A stretch of DNA of 64,000 bases from positions 121,870 to 185,869 of the forward strand of contig DAOTXR010000077.1 of the NCBI GenBank assembly GCA_034435375.1, read 5' to 3'. A model generated the notes under the pieces. It was not told the origin of the DNA. It saw only the letters and a program-made list of their open reading frames with translations, and ran no database searches. This document shows, one piece after another, positions 1 to 8,298 of the stretch (position 1 is its first letter; every line of letters starts with the position of its first letter). This DNA is from DAOTXR01 sp034435375. Its GTDB lineage: Bacteria > Chloroflexota > Anaerolineae > Aggregatilineales > UBA3940. A program made the position numbers and the translations under genes.

Positions 1-2657
1 TTGCGGTATCTGGCGACAGCATCAGCGTACACGTCATAGTTCCGGTTATAGAAGATTTCCCACAAGCCGCGCTGGAGCAGAGGGTCGCGTAGCACATCAC
101 CGAACATCTGGAGCATCTTCGCAGGCTGGTCGTAGCCTTTGTATTCCTCCATTGGCCACCACATGCGTATATACTCGAACTGATAGTACCGGTCGCCGAT
201 CAGTGGTTCGATTTTGTTCCAGTTGGTAGGACCAGCCAGGATCACAGGGGCGTCGCTCAACAGGCCCCGTGATGGCTGATCATGGAGGTAGATGCTGTTG
301 TAGTAATCACGGAAGTACCATAGCATGGGCCACGAGACGCGGTCATCGTAGGCCACGCGCAGGCCGTAACCATCGGTTGTCCTGAGCGAGATTTCCTCAA
401 TACGGTCAAGCACGTCTTTGACTGCGCCAGATGAATGGGCATAGACCAAAAATTCGTTGGCGTAGTCGTAGTTGATGTAAGCTGCTCGCCAGGCTGTACG
501 GCCTGTCAGAAAGGTCAGCCATCCAACGATTAACAAGGCCAGTAGCCGGAGGAATTGCTTGCCACCGATTCGGATAGCTGGCTTGGCCAGCAACACCAGC
601 ACGATCACCAGCACGATCAGTGCAGCTAGCCATCCGTAAGTGGCCGAGATCTCAGGAACAGCTGCTCCGGCGAATATGCTGGTCTGGTAGCGGGTCGGGA
701 TGATTGTGTTGCATAACAGGTTGGCTGGCACACGAATGCACAGCGGAGCGGTGACGCGCAGCAAGGCAGCTATCACGACGGGGATGCCCAGGAAAAGCAG
801 CCAGCCTTGCGATTCCCATAGCTTACGCCAGGCAATGCGGTCGAGCAGTCCTCCGACCATCCAGCCACTGATCAGGATCATGGGTGTGGTCAGATGGGTG
901 GTCAGCCAGGGCATTTTCTCGCCCGCGATGCTGTACGCAATCAGGTTAGCAATTACCCAATAGCCAGTGAATTGGAGCACAGGGAACTCGATGGGAGCAT
1001 CCAAGTCGAGCCAGGTGCGGCTTGGCTTGGTCAGCACCTCTGCCACGGCGTCGCCGTCGTCCTCCTCATTCGTCTCATTTCGCTCCGACTGCCTGCTCAG
1101 CGAGCCGACGATCCATCGGCCCAGCCCCGTAGACCCCGCAGCTGCTGTCAGGATGGCGGGCATGAACTCATACATTGGCACCATAACCATCAGGTAGTAG
1201 TACCACGGCTGAGCACCGCGCTCAACGCCCTGCTGCTCCAGCCAGTAAGCCAATGACCCAATCATGCCGGTAGCAAGGCCCGCTCCATTGGTAAACATGG
1301 TGGAGAAGAAGAAAATAAATATCAGATAATATATTGCTGCGATAGCCCACCATCGGCTGGTGGCTAACGCAGCTAGCCAATCGACGACGTCAGCTTGCAC
1401 CTCAATGGTGTTCGTTGCGGGATCGTAGCTGTTGTCGTAGACCTCCAGCTCTTGCAGCGTGGTCACCTGAGGAGCCGGGACGCGGCGCGGGGTAGGTGGC
1501 TTTGCAAAGTAAGCTAGCCCGATCAGGACACTCACGATCAACACAGGCACTGCAAATGCCGACGTGCGTGCGATCCCGACCCGAGTCTCGTCTAATGGGT
1601 TGAACCCGGCAAAGTGTACCAGGAATGGCGTTAGGGAGGGCAAGATCAGCGTGCCCATCACCATGCACACGTCTAGCTCCGGGAAACGGCGTAGGTTCTT
1701 ACCCTGCCCGACCACTGCGCTGATCACCATGGTGAGTGCGAACAAGCCGATCACCCCGCCCATAACCAGAAGAGGCACGTTGCGGCTACTCTCGGCTGTC
1801 ACAGGCTGGCCCTCTGGCAGGGCGTTCGGATCGAGTGGTGTGACTGTCTGTGCCTCATCTGTGGCTGCGCCAGGCAGGGCTGCATCGAACAGGCTTTCCA
1901 GATACACCACGCCACCCAACAGCACCAATGAAAACAGCACCCCGATCAGGGCGATGACAAAGACTAGATGCGCTATTTTGTTCTTCCACTCGACTTCCAG
2001 CAGGCGTCCAATGAGGTATAGAGTCATGAAACTGCCGAAGATGGCGATGTAGATGAAGGAGACCTCTTTGGAGGCGAACAGGTAAATCTGGCCGAAGGAT
2101 AGCCACAGCAGGTACTTAAACTCACGGCGCTCCATGTAGCGCCAGATGGCGATAACCATGATCAATGCGCCCAGGATGGCAGGCATATCCTCGCGGATGT
2201 ATCGCGAGTAGTAGAGGATTAACGGTGAGATGAGGAAAAACGCTGAGGCTACCAAGGCTCCAGTCTTGCCCAGCCACTTACGCATGAAAAATGGCAGCAT
2301 CACGACGATGATGCCCACCACTGCCGCGTAGATGCGTGCCGTAAAGTCGCTGGGGCCAAACAACAGATAATTCAGCGCTGTCATGTGAAATAGGATCGGG
2401 CCGTGCATCATCGGTGTGTGGGCAAAACCATCACCGTGGTAAAGGTACCACGAGAAGCGTGTGTGCAGGCTCTCGTCGTGGCTCATTACTCGTGCGCCCA
2501 GGTCCCAAAAACGAGTGAAGACGGCGATCAAAAAGATCGCGACGTAGGCTAGCTTCTCACCGTTGGGTGTGATCAACGTTGCCAACCCGGCTTCGATTCG
2601 CTCAAATGGCTTGTTAGGCTGACTGGATTGTCGCATTGAGTTCAAATCAACGGTCAT
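1..2657 (-). CDS. Agl23-like (TIGR03663-type) membrane glycosyltransferase, 3' end outside window
   Basis: The gene starts at ATG 2657 (AAGGA lies 9 bases upstream) and stays open to the window edge, giving at least 885 residues; the C-terminus is missing. After a short cytoplasmic N-terminus a membrane helix (about residues 37-50) leads into a first outer loop with the acidic pair Asp61-Glu62 in SHDESLHTRFSWYLYHG, followed by THMMHGP-like sequence. That acidic loop is typical of GT-C, PMT-like enzymes and closely resembles the flippase-associated Agl23 family found in Chloroflexota and archaea. Many further hydrophobic helices follow, then a soluble C-terminal part near the edge. The likely role is transfer of a sugar from a polyprenyl-phosphate donor on the outer face of the membrane. 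It lies 76 bases downstream of the anti-sigma gene and may be cotranscribed with it. Substrate is unknown. Confidence 0.85.
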   Translation of the reverse strand, partial: MTVDLNSMRQSSQPNKPFERIEAGLATLITPNGEKLAYVAIFLIAVFTRFWDLGARVMSHDESLHTRFSWYLYHGDGFAHTPMMHGPILFHMTALNYLLFGPSDFTARIYAAVVGIIVVMLPFFMRKWLGKTGALVASAFFLISPLILYYSRYIREDMPAILGALIMVIAIWRYMERREFKYLLWLSFGQIYLFASKEVSFIYIAIFGSFMTLYLIGRLLEVEWKNKIAHLVFVIALIGVLFSLVLLGGVVYLESLFDAALPGAATDEAQTVTPLDPNALPEGQPVTAESSRNVPLLVMGGVIGLFALTMVISAVVGQGKNLRRFPELDVCMVMGTLILPSLTPFLVHFAGFNPLDETRVGIARTSAFAVPVLIVSVLIGLAYFAKPPTPRRVPAPQVTTLQELEVYDNSYDPATNTIEVQADVVDWLAALATSRWWAIAAIYYLIFIFFFSTMFTNGAGLATGMIGSLAYWLEQQGVERGAQPWYYYLMVMVPMYEFMPAILTAAAGSTGLGRWIVGSLSRQSERNETNEEDDGDAVAEVLTKPSRTWLDLDAPIEFPVLQFTGYWVIANLIAYSIAGEKMPWLTTHLTTPMILISGWMVGGLLDRIAWRKLWESQGWLLFLGIPVVIAALLRVTAPLCIRVPANLLCNTIIPTRYQTSIFAGAAVPEISATYGWLAALIVLVIVLVLLAKPAIRIGGKQFLRLLALLIVGWLTFLTGRTAWRAAYINYDYANEFLVYAHSSGAVKDVLDRIEEISLRTTDGYGLRVAYDDRVSWPMLWYFRDYYNSIYLHDQPSRGLLSDAPVILAGPTNWNKIEPLIGDRYYQFEYIRMWWPMEEYKGYDQPAKMLQMFGDVLRDPLLQRGLWEIFYNRNYDVYADAVARYR

Positions 2658-2733
2658 GACACAGTGTCCTTATATATCCCATACGCTGTACAGCTGCTGG
2701 GGTCGGTGTCAGCATGCAATATTTTTGGATCGG

Positions 2734-3273
2734 CTATCGTGTAGTAGGAGCGCGTGGTGCAGGCTCGACAGGGGCCGGCGTGTAGAGTACAGTCTCTGTG
2801 GAGATTGCCGGCGCTGCGGTTGTGGCCCAAGCGATGGTCTCTGACGCCAATTCAACATGCTTGGCGGCTAATGCTGATTCTAGTGTGACATTCAGCACTG
2901 GGGCCCCCCATGTGGAGGTCGGAACTGCACTTGCTGCGCCGGTGAAGCCCATGGCAAAGGGTAACACCAGTAGCGCCAGCGTGAGCAGCGCCGGCAGCAA
3001 CCGATGCAATGCAGCTTGGGGTGGCGTCGTTACAGCCGTGCGGGCGTTGAGGGCTGCCCACCAGGCCCGGACCTGCGCAGGATGCAGGGTGGGACTCTGC
3101 CCCAACGTGAGCCTTAGATCAGCGGCTAACCGCTCGTGGCGTGCCAATCTGTCGCGGCAGGCAGCACAGGTCATAACGTGGCTGCGAACGGCCACTGCCT
3201 GCCGTGTGCTCAACTGCCCTTCGACATAGCTAGCCAGCAGGGACGTGACGTGACGCGGCATAACGCCTCTCAT
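2734..3273 (-). CDS. Anti-sigma factor with zinc-binding N-terminus and one membrane helix
   Basis: This 179-residue protein begins with a zinc-binding anti-sigma signature: His32-x3-Cys36-x2-Cys39 (SHVMTCAACR). A hydrophobic segment at about 89-115 should cross the membrane once, followed by a roughly 60-residue outer domain and a Pro/Thr-rich end. Its ATG overlaps the TGA of the ECF sigma gene in an ATGA junction, so the two are translationally coupled, as expected for a sigma/anti-sigma pair. It should hold the sigma factor at the membrane until an envelope signal releases it. The outer domain has no recognisable sensor fold. A second ATG at 3261 is an alternative start. Confidence 0.88.
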   Translation of the reverse strand: MRGVMPRHVTSLLASYVEGQLSTRQAVAVRSHVMTCAACRDRLARHERLAADLRLTLGQSPTLHPAQVRAWWAALNARTAVTTPPQAALHRLLPALLTLALLVLPFAMGFTGAASAVPTSTWGAPVLNVTLESALAAKHVELASETIAWATTAAPAISTETVLYTPAPVEPAPRAPTTR

Positions 3274-3866
3274 GCTTTGAGTACTCCTTCGGGTAGTGCT
3301 TCAGGTTGTTCCGCCAGAATGCGGTACAGTGCTTCGTGTGCAAGCCTCACACGTGACTCAGCGGTCTTCTGAGGGCAGCCCAGTACCTCAGCCATCTCAT
3401 GATACGTTAAGCCATCGAAGTAGCGCAGCACAACGGCCTCACGCAGTTTGGGTGACAGCGTTCGCAAGGCACTCCAGACTGCCTCCCGCACACTCTGCTG
3501 CTCGATGACAGCCTCTGGGTGAGGATCGCCGCCGGGCAACCACTCAGCGAAGTGGCCCAGCCACACGGTGGGCAACCACTTGCGGCGGCGCTTGTTCCGG
3601 CAACGGCTCAGCGTGATCGTGTAGAGCCAAGTGCGAAGTGCGCTCTTGGTTGAGTCGTAGCGGTGTAGGTTCCGAAGCATATAGGCAAAACTGTCCTGCA
3701 CCACCTCTTCCGCATCCTGTTCATTAAGCAGCACACCATAGGCCATCCGGTAAGTGGCACGCACAAAGCGCTCATAGATGGCCGCACATGCAGCCTGATC
3801 GCCTGCCTGGGCGGCTGCAATCAACTGTTTAAGCTCGACATCCTGATCTGGGTCTGAGTTGGCCAT
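3270..3866 (-). CDS. ECF-type RNA polymerase sigma factor
   Basis: The protein (198 residues) has the two sigma-70 domains of the extracytoplasmic-function group. Region 2 includes the EEVVQDSFAYMLRNLHRY stretch with an aromatic and basic helix (RTWLYTITLSRCRNKRRRK) that contacts the -10 element. Region 4 (SPKLREAVVLRYFDGLTYHEMAEVLG...ESRVRLAHEALYRIL) carries the helix-turn-helix. I chose ATG 3866 because AGAAGG sits about 8 bases upstream; in-frame codons further up lack a ribosome-binding site. It is coupled by ATGA overlap to the anti-sigma gene and has its own promoter-like TATAAT at 3908-3913. Target genes are unknown; the neighbouring glycosyltransferases are obvious candidates, by inference only. 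Confidence 0.93.
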   Translation of the reverse strand: MANSDPDQDVELKQLIAAAQAGDQAACAAIYERFVRATYRMAYGVLLNEQDAEEVVQDSFAYMLRNLHRYDSTKSALRTWLYTITLSRCRNKRRRKWLPTVWLGHFAEWLPGGDPHPEAVIEQQSVREAVWSALRTLSPKLREAVVLRYFDGLTYHEMAEVLGCPQKTAESRVRLAHEALYRILAEQPEALPEGVLKA

Positions 3867-3907
3867 GCTGAAGCGCCTTCTGTACTTGCCGTTCCAACCG
3901 CCCAAAG

Positions 3908-3932
3908 ATTATACACGCCCGCGCTGACTGAG
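3908..3932 (-). promoter_or_regulatory. Candidate promoter for the sigma/anti-sigma operon
   Basis: On the minus strand a perfect TATAAT lies at 3908-3913, about 42 bases before the sigma start. The best -35 match, TGAACA (4 of 6), sits 19 bases further up, so the -35 is weak. Transcription would start near 3901. Confidence 0.5.
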
Positions 3933-3949
3933 TGTTCACCGGCCTTCTC

Positions 3950-5773
3950 TCATGGTGCTGCTGAGCCGCCAGCAGGCACAAGCTGGTAGATGTCCTCGCG
4001 CACCCACAAGACGACGCGCTGCTCGCTCGGCAGAGTAGGGGCAGTGCGGTAGATTATCCACCTCAGTGTGCTACCGAGGTTCATGCCTTCTGGCACCCAA
4101 CTGCGCTCGATCACGAAATCTTGCCCCACATAGTTCGATCCGAGCGTTGGTTCGCTGCCGTCAGTAGGTGTAATGACCATCACACTCGTGATCTGGGGAT
4201 CCACTTGCGAGACAAACTCGACTTGGTTGAAACTGCGCAGTGCCCAGGCCAGGCTTCCTTCGGGATTGCCTTGCACTGTGATGGTCGTATCGTAAGCGAA
4301 GCCGTCGGTCAGCTCACCGATCTCCTCCATAGTGTGGACCAGATCGTCGAGTGCAGGTTGGGCTGGAGCCACATTGAGCGGCTCGTAGGGGCTGGTGGCC
4401 CTTGAGAAGACCAGCGATCCGCTCGCCCCACTACTGAGCAACAATCCCATGCTCAATATGCCCAGAGCTGCGCCACGCCACGCTGATCGTGTTCCCAGGA
4501 AGCTGGCAGCGGTCAGCCACAGTACGATCAGCAAGACCACAAACATCAGCGCCATGACCAAGTCCAGAGGCACAGTCAGGAATGCCTGGTCGGCAGGAAC
4601 CGAGGGCGGTATGGTGAGAAGGTGGGGAGCCTGTAAATGGCGTATTATGTAGCCACCGATGATGGCCAGCGTAGCAATCACACCTGCTGCCTCGGCCCAC
4701 TGTCCCCAACGTGGACCTTCAAATGGAGTGGCTATCACCTCCGTGACTGCCAGGCCAGCCAGTGCTGCGAGCGGCACCACTCCCCACAGGGCGTGCTCTG
4801 GCATCGAACCCCGATAGATCAGGCCGACAATCACGGCAGCAACGCCCCACCCAGCAAGCCAGCGCCGCCATGGCTCAGACGATTGCGATGCCAGCCATGC
4901 CCCCACCAGCCCGAAAACCAGCAGAGTTGTTTCGTAGAGGGGCAGCACTACCCCCGGATAGGTCACGCCCGGTATCGGGCGAGCGAACCCCGCCACAAAA
5001 CGGCTGAGTTGGTCGCCAACAGCTCCCAGTCCCCACGGCGCGACGAAAAACGCTGTTCCCAGCAGCGCCACTGTCCCAAGCAGTGCAGCTACAAGCTGGG
5101 GCCACGCGATCGTGCGCAACGTTCCAAGCACAACCTCGCGTGTGAGCGTGTGCTCCTCGTCAGTCAGCAGAGCGAAGCCAAAACCTAAACCCAGCGTGAT
5201 CGCTGCCACGAGTGCACCATAATCGGCGAGCAGTGCCAGACCAAGCGCTGCGCCAACCAGCCATGACCTGCGCCTCTGACCATGCCCCACGATGCGGTCA
5301 AGGGCAGCCAGCGCCAGCATCAGCGCCAGCATCGACAGACCTACGCCGCTTATCCGGCGCGAGGCAGCCACTGCAACCGGCGATATGGCCAGCCAGGCTG
5401 AGGCAATCAGCGTCGGAAGGCGCCCCAAGCGGCGGCGGAAAGCCAATGGCATGCAGACCAGCGCCACTCCGGCCAGCATGGGCAGGAAGCGTGCAGCGGT
5501 GTTTGAAGCGCCCACCACCACGAAGGCGATCAACGCCCCAACGAAGATGAGAGGGCTTTCAATAGCGCCTGTGTCCAGTGTAGGTGACGTTACGAGATGC
5601 CACGCCGCCATAGCCTGCTTCGCTTCCAGGTTGCTGAGCGGCGCACTGCCGAGATGCGTCCAACGTAGGCCAATCGCGGCTGCCAGGATGATCGTGTAGA
5701 TCAGTGTCTCAGCGGAAAGGACGACGCGCCATGTGGGGCGGTCATCGGTTGTCAGGGGAACGGCATCGGTCAT
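3950..5773 (-). CDS. Multi-membrane GT-C/PMT-like protein
   Basis: This 607-residue protein has about 12 predicted membrane helices. The first outer loop after helix 1 reads RWTHLGSAPLSNLEAKQAMA, which has the position and length of the acidic loop of PMT/ArnT-type transferases. Only the Glu of the usual Asp-Glu pair is kept, the Asp position being Leu, so catalysis is uncertain. A C-terminal region of about 150 residues after the last helix appears soluble and extracellular (VQGNPEGSLAWALRSF, with an ITPTDGSEP stretch). Its start overlaps the end of the upstream DUF2298 gene by ATGA, so the pair is translationally coupled. It is the last gene of the glycan cluster; the sigma operon follows with its own promoter. 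Confidence 0.82.
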   Translation of the reverse strand: MTDAVPLTTDDRPTWRVVLSAETLIYTIILAAAIGLRWTHLGSAPLSNLEAKQAMAAWHLVTSPTLDTGAIESPLIFVGALIAFVVVGASNTAARFLPMLAGVALVCMPLAFRRRLGRLPTLIASAWLAISPVAVAASRRISGVGLSMLALMLALAALDRIVGHGQRRRSWLVGAALGLALLADYGALVAAITLGLGFGFALLTDEEHTLTREVVLGTLRTIAWPQLVAALLGTVALLGTAFFVAPWGLGAVGDQLSRFVAGFARPIPGVTYPGVVLPLYETTLLVFGLVGAWLASQSSEPWRRWLAGWGVAAVIVGLIYRGSMPEHALWGVVPLAALAGLAVTEVIATPFEGPRWGQWAEAAGVIATLAIIGGYIIRHLQAPHLLTIPPSVPADQAFLTVPLDLVMALMFVVLLIVLWLTAASFLGTRSAWRGAALGILSMGLLLSSGASGSLVFSRATSPYEPLNVAPAQPALDDLVHTMEEIGELTDGFAYDTTITVQGNPEGSLAWALRSFNQVEFVSQVDPQITSVMVITPTDGSEPTLGSNYVGQDFVIERSWVPEGMNLGSTLRWIIYRTAPTLPSEQRVVLWVREDIYQLVPAGGSAAP

Positions 5774-8289
5774 GGCAACTCCACTTCCTCCACGCGCGGC
5801 AGGTTGGCGTGGTAGATCACTACGTTGCCGTCGCGGTACACGGCGGTCAGGTAGCGGTCAAATTTTTCAAGCCCGGCAGGTGAGGCGTATTCGGGATTCC
5901 GCTCCAATGTGCCAATGAAGATGTATGTCACGTTGTACTGCCGGATCAGATCCATAGCGCGTTGGATATTTGGCGACCGATAAATTTCCTGCACGTCTTG
6001 CTCACGGGTTCCGGCCATCTCGTCGTAGCGCGTGCCGCGCCACTGCCGCTCGTGGTTGGCCCAGCCGAGCACGGTTGGCAAGCCCGTCGCGCTGGACACG
6101 CGCCCATAGTAACTATAGGCTCCCCCAACTGCTTCGAGCACCACTGCCTCCGCTTCAGCATTTTGTTGGAGCCACGAGATGCCTCTGTAATCGTCGGGGT
6201 AAAGTTGCTGGATATACGCGATCCCATCCAGGGTAGGAGGAGGCTGACCATCGGTTCGGGTGAAGTTGCCTGTCTTGGAGGGCAGCGCCAACAGTGGGTA
6301 TATCATGCCTGCCAGTACCAATGTGCTGGTTACTACGACAAGGGTAATTCGGATAAACGGGCTGCGCCGTTCTGCGATCACGTGTATAGCATAGGCGGCA
6401 GCGATGGCCCACACGATCCACGCGGCGTAGTAGAACTTGAAGATCGTGTTCAGCCGCTGGCCGAAGTTATCCCGCAGATATACAAATTCTGGGCCGAGTG
6501 TGAGCAAGGTGCCGGTCAGGATCAGCACCAAGATGAAGCTGGTTGGTGTGTCCAACGCTGGATCGTCGGTTGGCCGAGACATGATGAGCCTGTTCGACAT
6601 GGGTTTCGGGAGTAGCACTGCCAGGGTCACAATCAATATGGCGAGTAGTGCCAGGGGTGTCAGTGGATGGGTGAGGCGATGCAGGATGATGGTGCGCACG
6701 GCGTGCGGCACCAGAGAGGCGATAACCTCTGGCGTTTGCCCCTCAACAGGATGCCCGGCGCTCATGACAGCGAAAGCCTGCACGGCAGGCTCGGCGCGAA
6801 GGATGAGGGCTCCCAGCAGCGTTGTCAGGGTAATGAGCATCGCAAGGATAGCGATACCCAGCAGCACGCCTGTACCCCAATCGGCGCTGTGCCAGGCGGC
6901 AACCCCCCGATCGGCCAGAAACCATACGATGATGGGCAGGAAGACCCCAAACATGACGAGAAACTGGTGCAAACGTGTGGCAAAGATGGCATTGGGGAGG
7001 ATGCCGCCTGCCTGCGAGCTGAAACTGACGAGCCATGGCAAATAAGCCATCATGCCCGCCACGGCGATTGCGAAGCCTGTCATCAGTGGATCGCGCAAGT
7101 CGGCCACTTCGAACCAACCGCGCAGTCGGATACGCCGTACCACCAACGCCCCAACCATGACGAACAGGTAGATCGGCAGGTCCCAAGTGTTCAGGAAGGC
7201 CAAACCGCCGAAGCACACTGCATATAACCCGAACTGGAGCCGGGTCAGTCGCTCGCGTTGCAGTGCGACGTTGAGCGCCATCCCCAGTGTCATCAGTACA
7301 AACGGTAGGGCCAGCACATGAGGGTGCATATCGCCCAGTAGGAAACTAAAAAACGGAAACTCATCAATTGGTTGTAGCCCGATGGATATACCTGCTGCGT
7401 CGCGATCGTGGATCACACGCGAGGCTCGCCACCACCACCAATTGCGCCAGACATCCGGCGGCCACAGGCGCGTGGCTGCCGGCATGTTGATGTCCTCGAT
7501 GTCCAGCCAGCGCCAGAATCCCTCGCCCAGGAAACGCACATTCAATGCATGTAAAAGCTCAAACAGCCCTTGCCAATTGCCCACCACACCGACGAAGAGC
7601 GGACCTAACAGCGAGCTTACCACCTCTCCGGATGGCATCCGGTTGGGCATGGCAGATCGGCGGCGGGCGGCCACCAGGTTATAGACCAATCCATAGCTAC
7701 CCAGCAGTGTCAGCGCGAAAAGCAGTGCAATTGCCAGGTTGAAAGCCACTCCACTCGACACATTGCTCAGGTCGGCCAGCATAGCGATGATCACATAGCC
7801 GAAGTAGTAGTAACTGATGGCGTAACCCGACAACCATGGATCGCGGGGTGGGAAGGTGTCGCTGCCTCGAATGCCATTCAAGAAGGCCAGCTCCATCGGT
7901 TTCTCTGTTCCGGCAATATCGGGATTATAGGCACGCACAAACGTCCAACCGGCAAAGGCGATCAGGAATAACGCTTCGGCGACAATCACCACCCTGTGAT
8001 GCTCGCGCAGCCATGTACTGATGCCTTCCGACTTGTCTTCTCGTCCAAGGTAAGCCCATATGGACAGCCCGCCGATGATTGCCATGGCCAGCAGTATCCC
8101 ACCAGGAGTATTGCGTGAGAAGCCAAGCGAGACGAGCATCCAGAAGACGTAGCCGACCAGCAGCAAGCCCAGCGCCCGGCTGAGCATGTAACCACGATCG
8201 GGTAAGCCAGGAAGTAATCGGAAGGCCAGCGGCCACGTCAACCCACCGATCAAGGTGACGATCAGAAACCAGCTAATCACAGCAACCAT
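5770..8289 (-). CDS. DUF2298 (Chlor_Arch_YYY) integral membrane protein
   Basis: The 839-residue protein is almost entirely membrane helices. It carries the features that gave the YYY family its name: an ISYYYFGY segment with three tyrosines at 160-162, preceded by EKPMELAFLN and DTFPPRDPW in the first outer loop. The family is known from Chloroflexota and archaea and is thought to belong with GT-C glycosyltransferases, but no reaction is established. The C-terminal region (GWANHERQWRGTRYDEM...YNVTYIFIGTLER) looks like the outer domain shared with the neighbouring fusion protein. The gene starts 9 bases after the fusion gene and overlaps the next gene by ATGA, so all three are surely cotranscribed. 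Confidence 0.9.
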   Translation of the reverse strand: MVAVISWFLIVTLIGGLTWPLAFRLLPGLPDRGYMLSRALGLLLVGYVFWMLVSLGFSRNTPGGILLAMAIIGGLSIWAYLGREDKSEGISTWLREHHRVVIVAEALFLIAFAGWTFVRAYNPDIAGTEKPMELAFLNGIRGSDTFPPRDPWLSGYAISYYYFGYVIIAMLADLSNVSSGVAFNLAIALLFALTLLGSYGLVYNLVAARRRSAMPNRMPSGEVVSSLLGPLFVGVVGNWQGLFELLHALNVRFLGEGFWRWLDIEDINMPAATRLWPPDVWRNWWWWRASRVIHDRDAAGISIGLQPIDEFPFFSFLLGDMHPHVLALPFVLMTLGMALNVALQRERLTRLQFGLYAVCFGGLAFLNTWDLPIYLFVMVGALVVRRIRLRGWFEVADLRDPLMTGFAIAVAGMMAYLPWLVSFSSQAGGILPNAIFATRLHQFLVMFGVFLPIIVWFLADRGVAAWHSADWGTGVLLGIAILAMLITLTTLLGALILRAEPAVQAFAVMSAGHPVEGQTPEVIASLVPHAVRTIILHRLTHPLTPLALLAILIVTLAVLLPKPMSNRLIMSRPTDDPALDTPTSFILVLILTGTLLTLGPEFVYLRDNFGQRLNTIFKFYYAAWIVWAIAAAYAIHVIAERRSPFIRITLVVVTSTLVLAGMIYPLLALPSKTGNFTRTDGQPPPTLDGIAYIQQLYPDDYRGISWLQQNAEAEAVVLEAVGGAYSYYGRVSSATGLPTVLGWANHERQWRGTRYDEMAGTREQDVQEIYRSPNIQRAMDLIRQYNVTYIFIGTLERNPEYASPAGLEKFDRYLTAVYRDGNVVIYHANLPRVEEVELP

Positions 8290-8298
8290 TGTCGTCGC

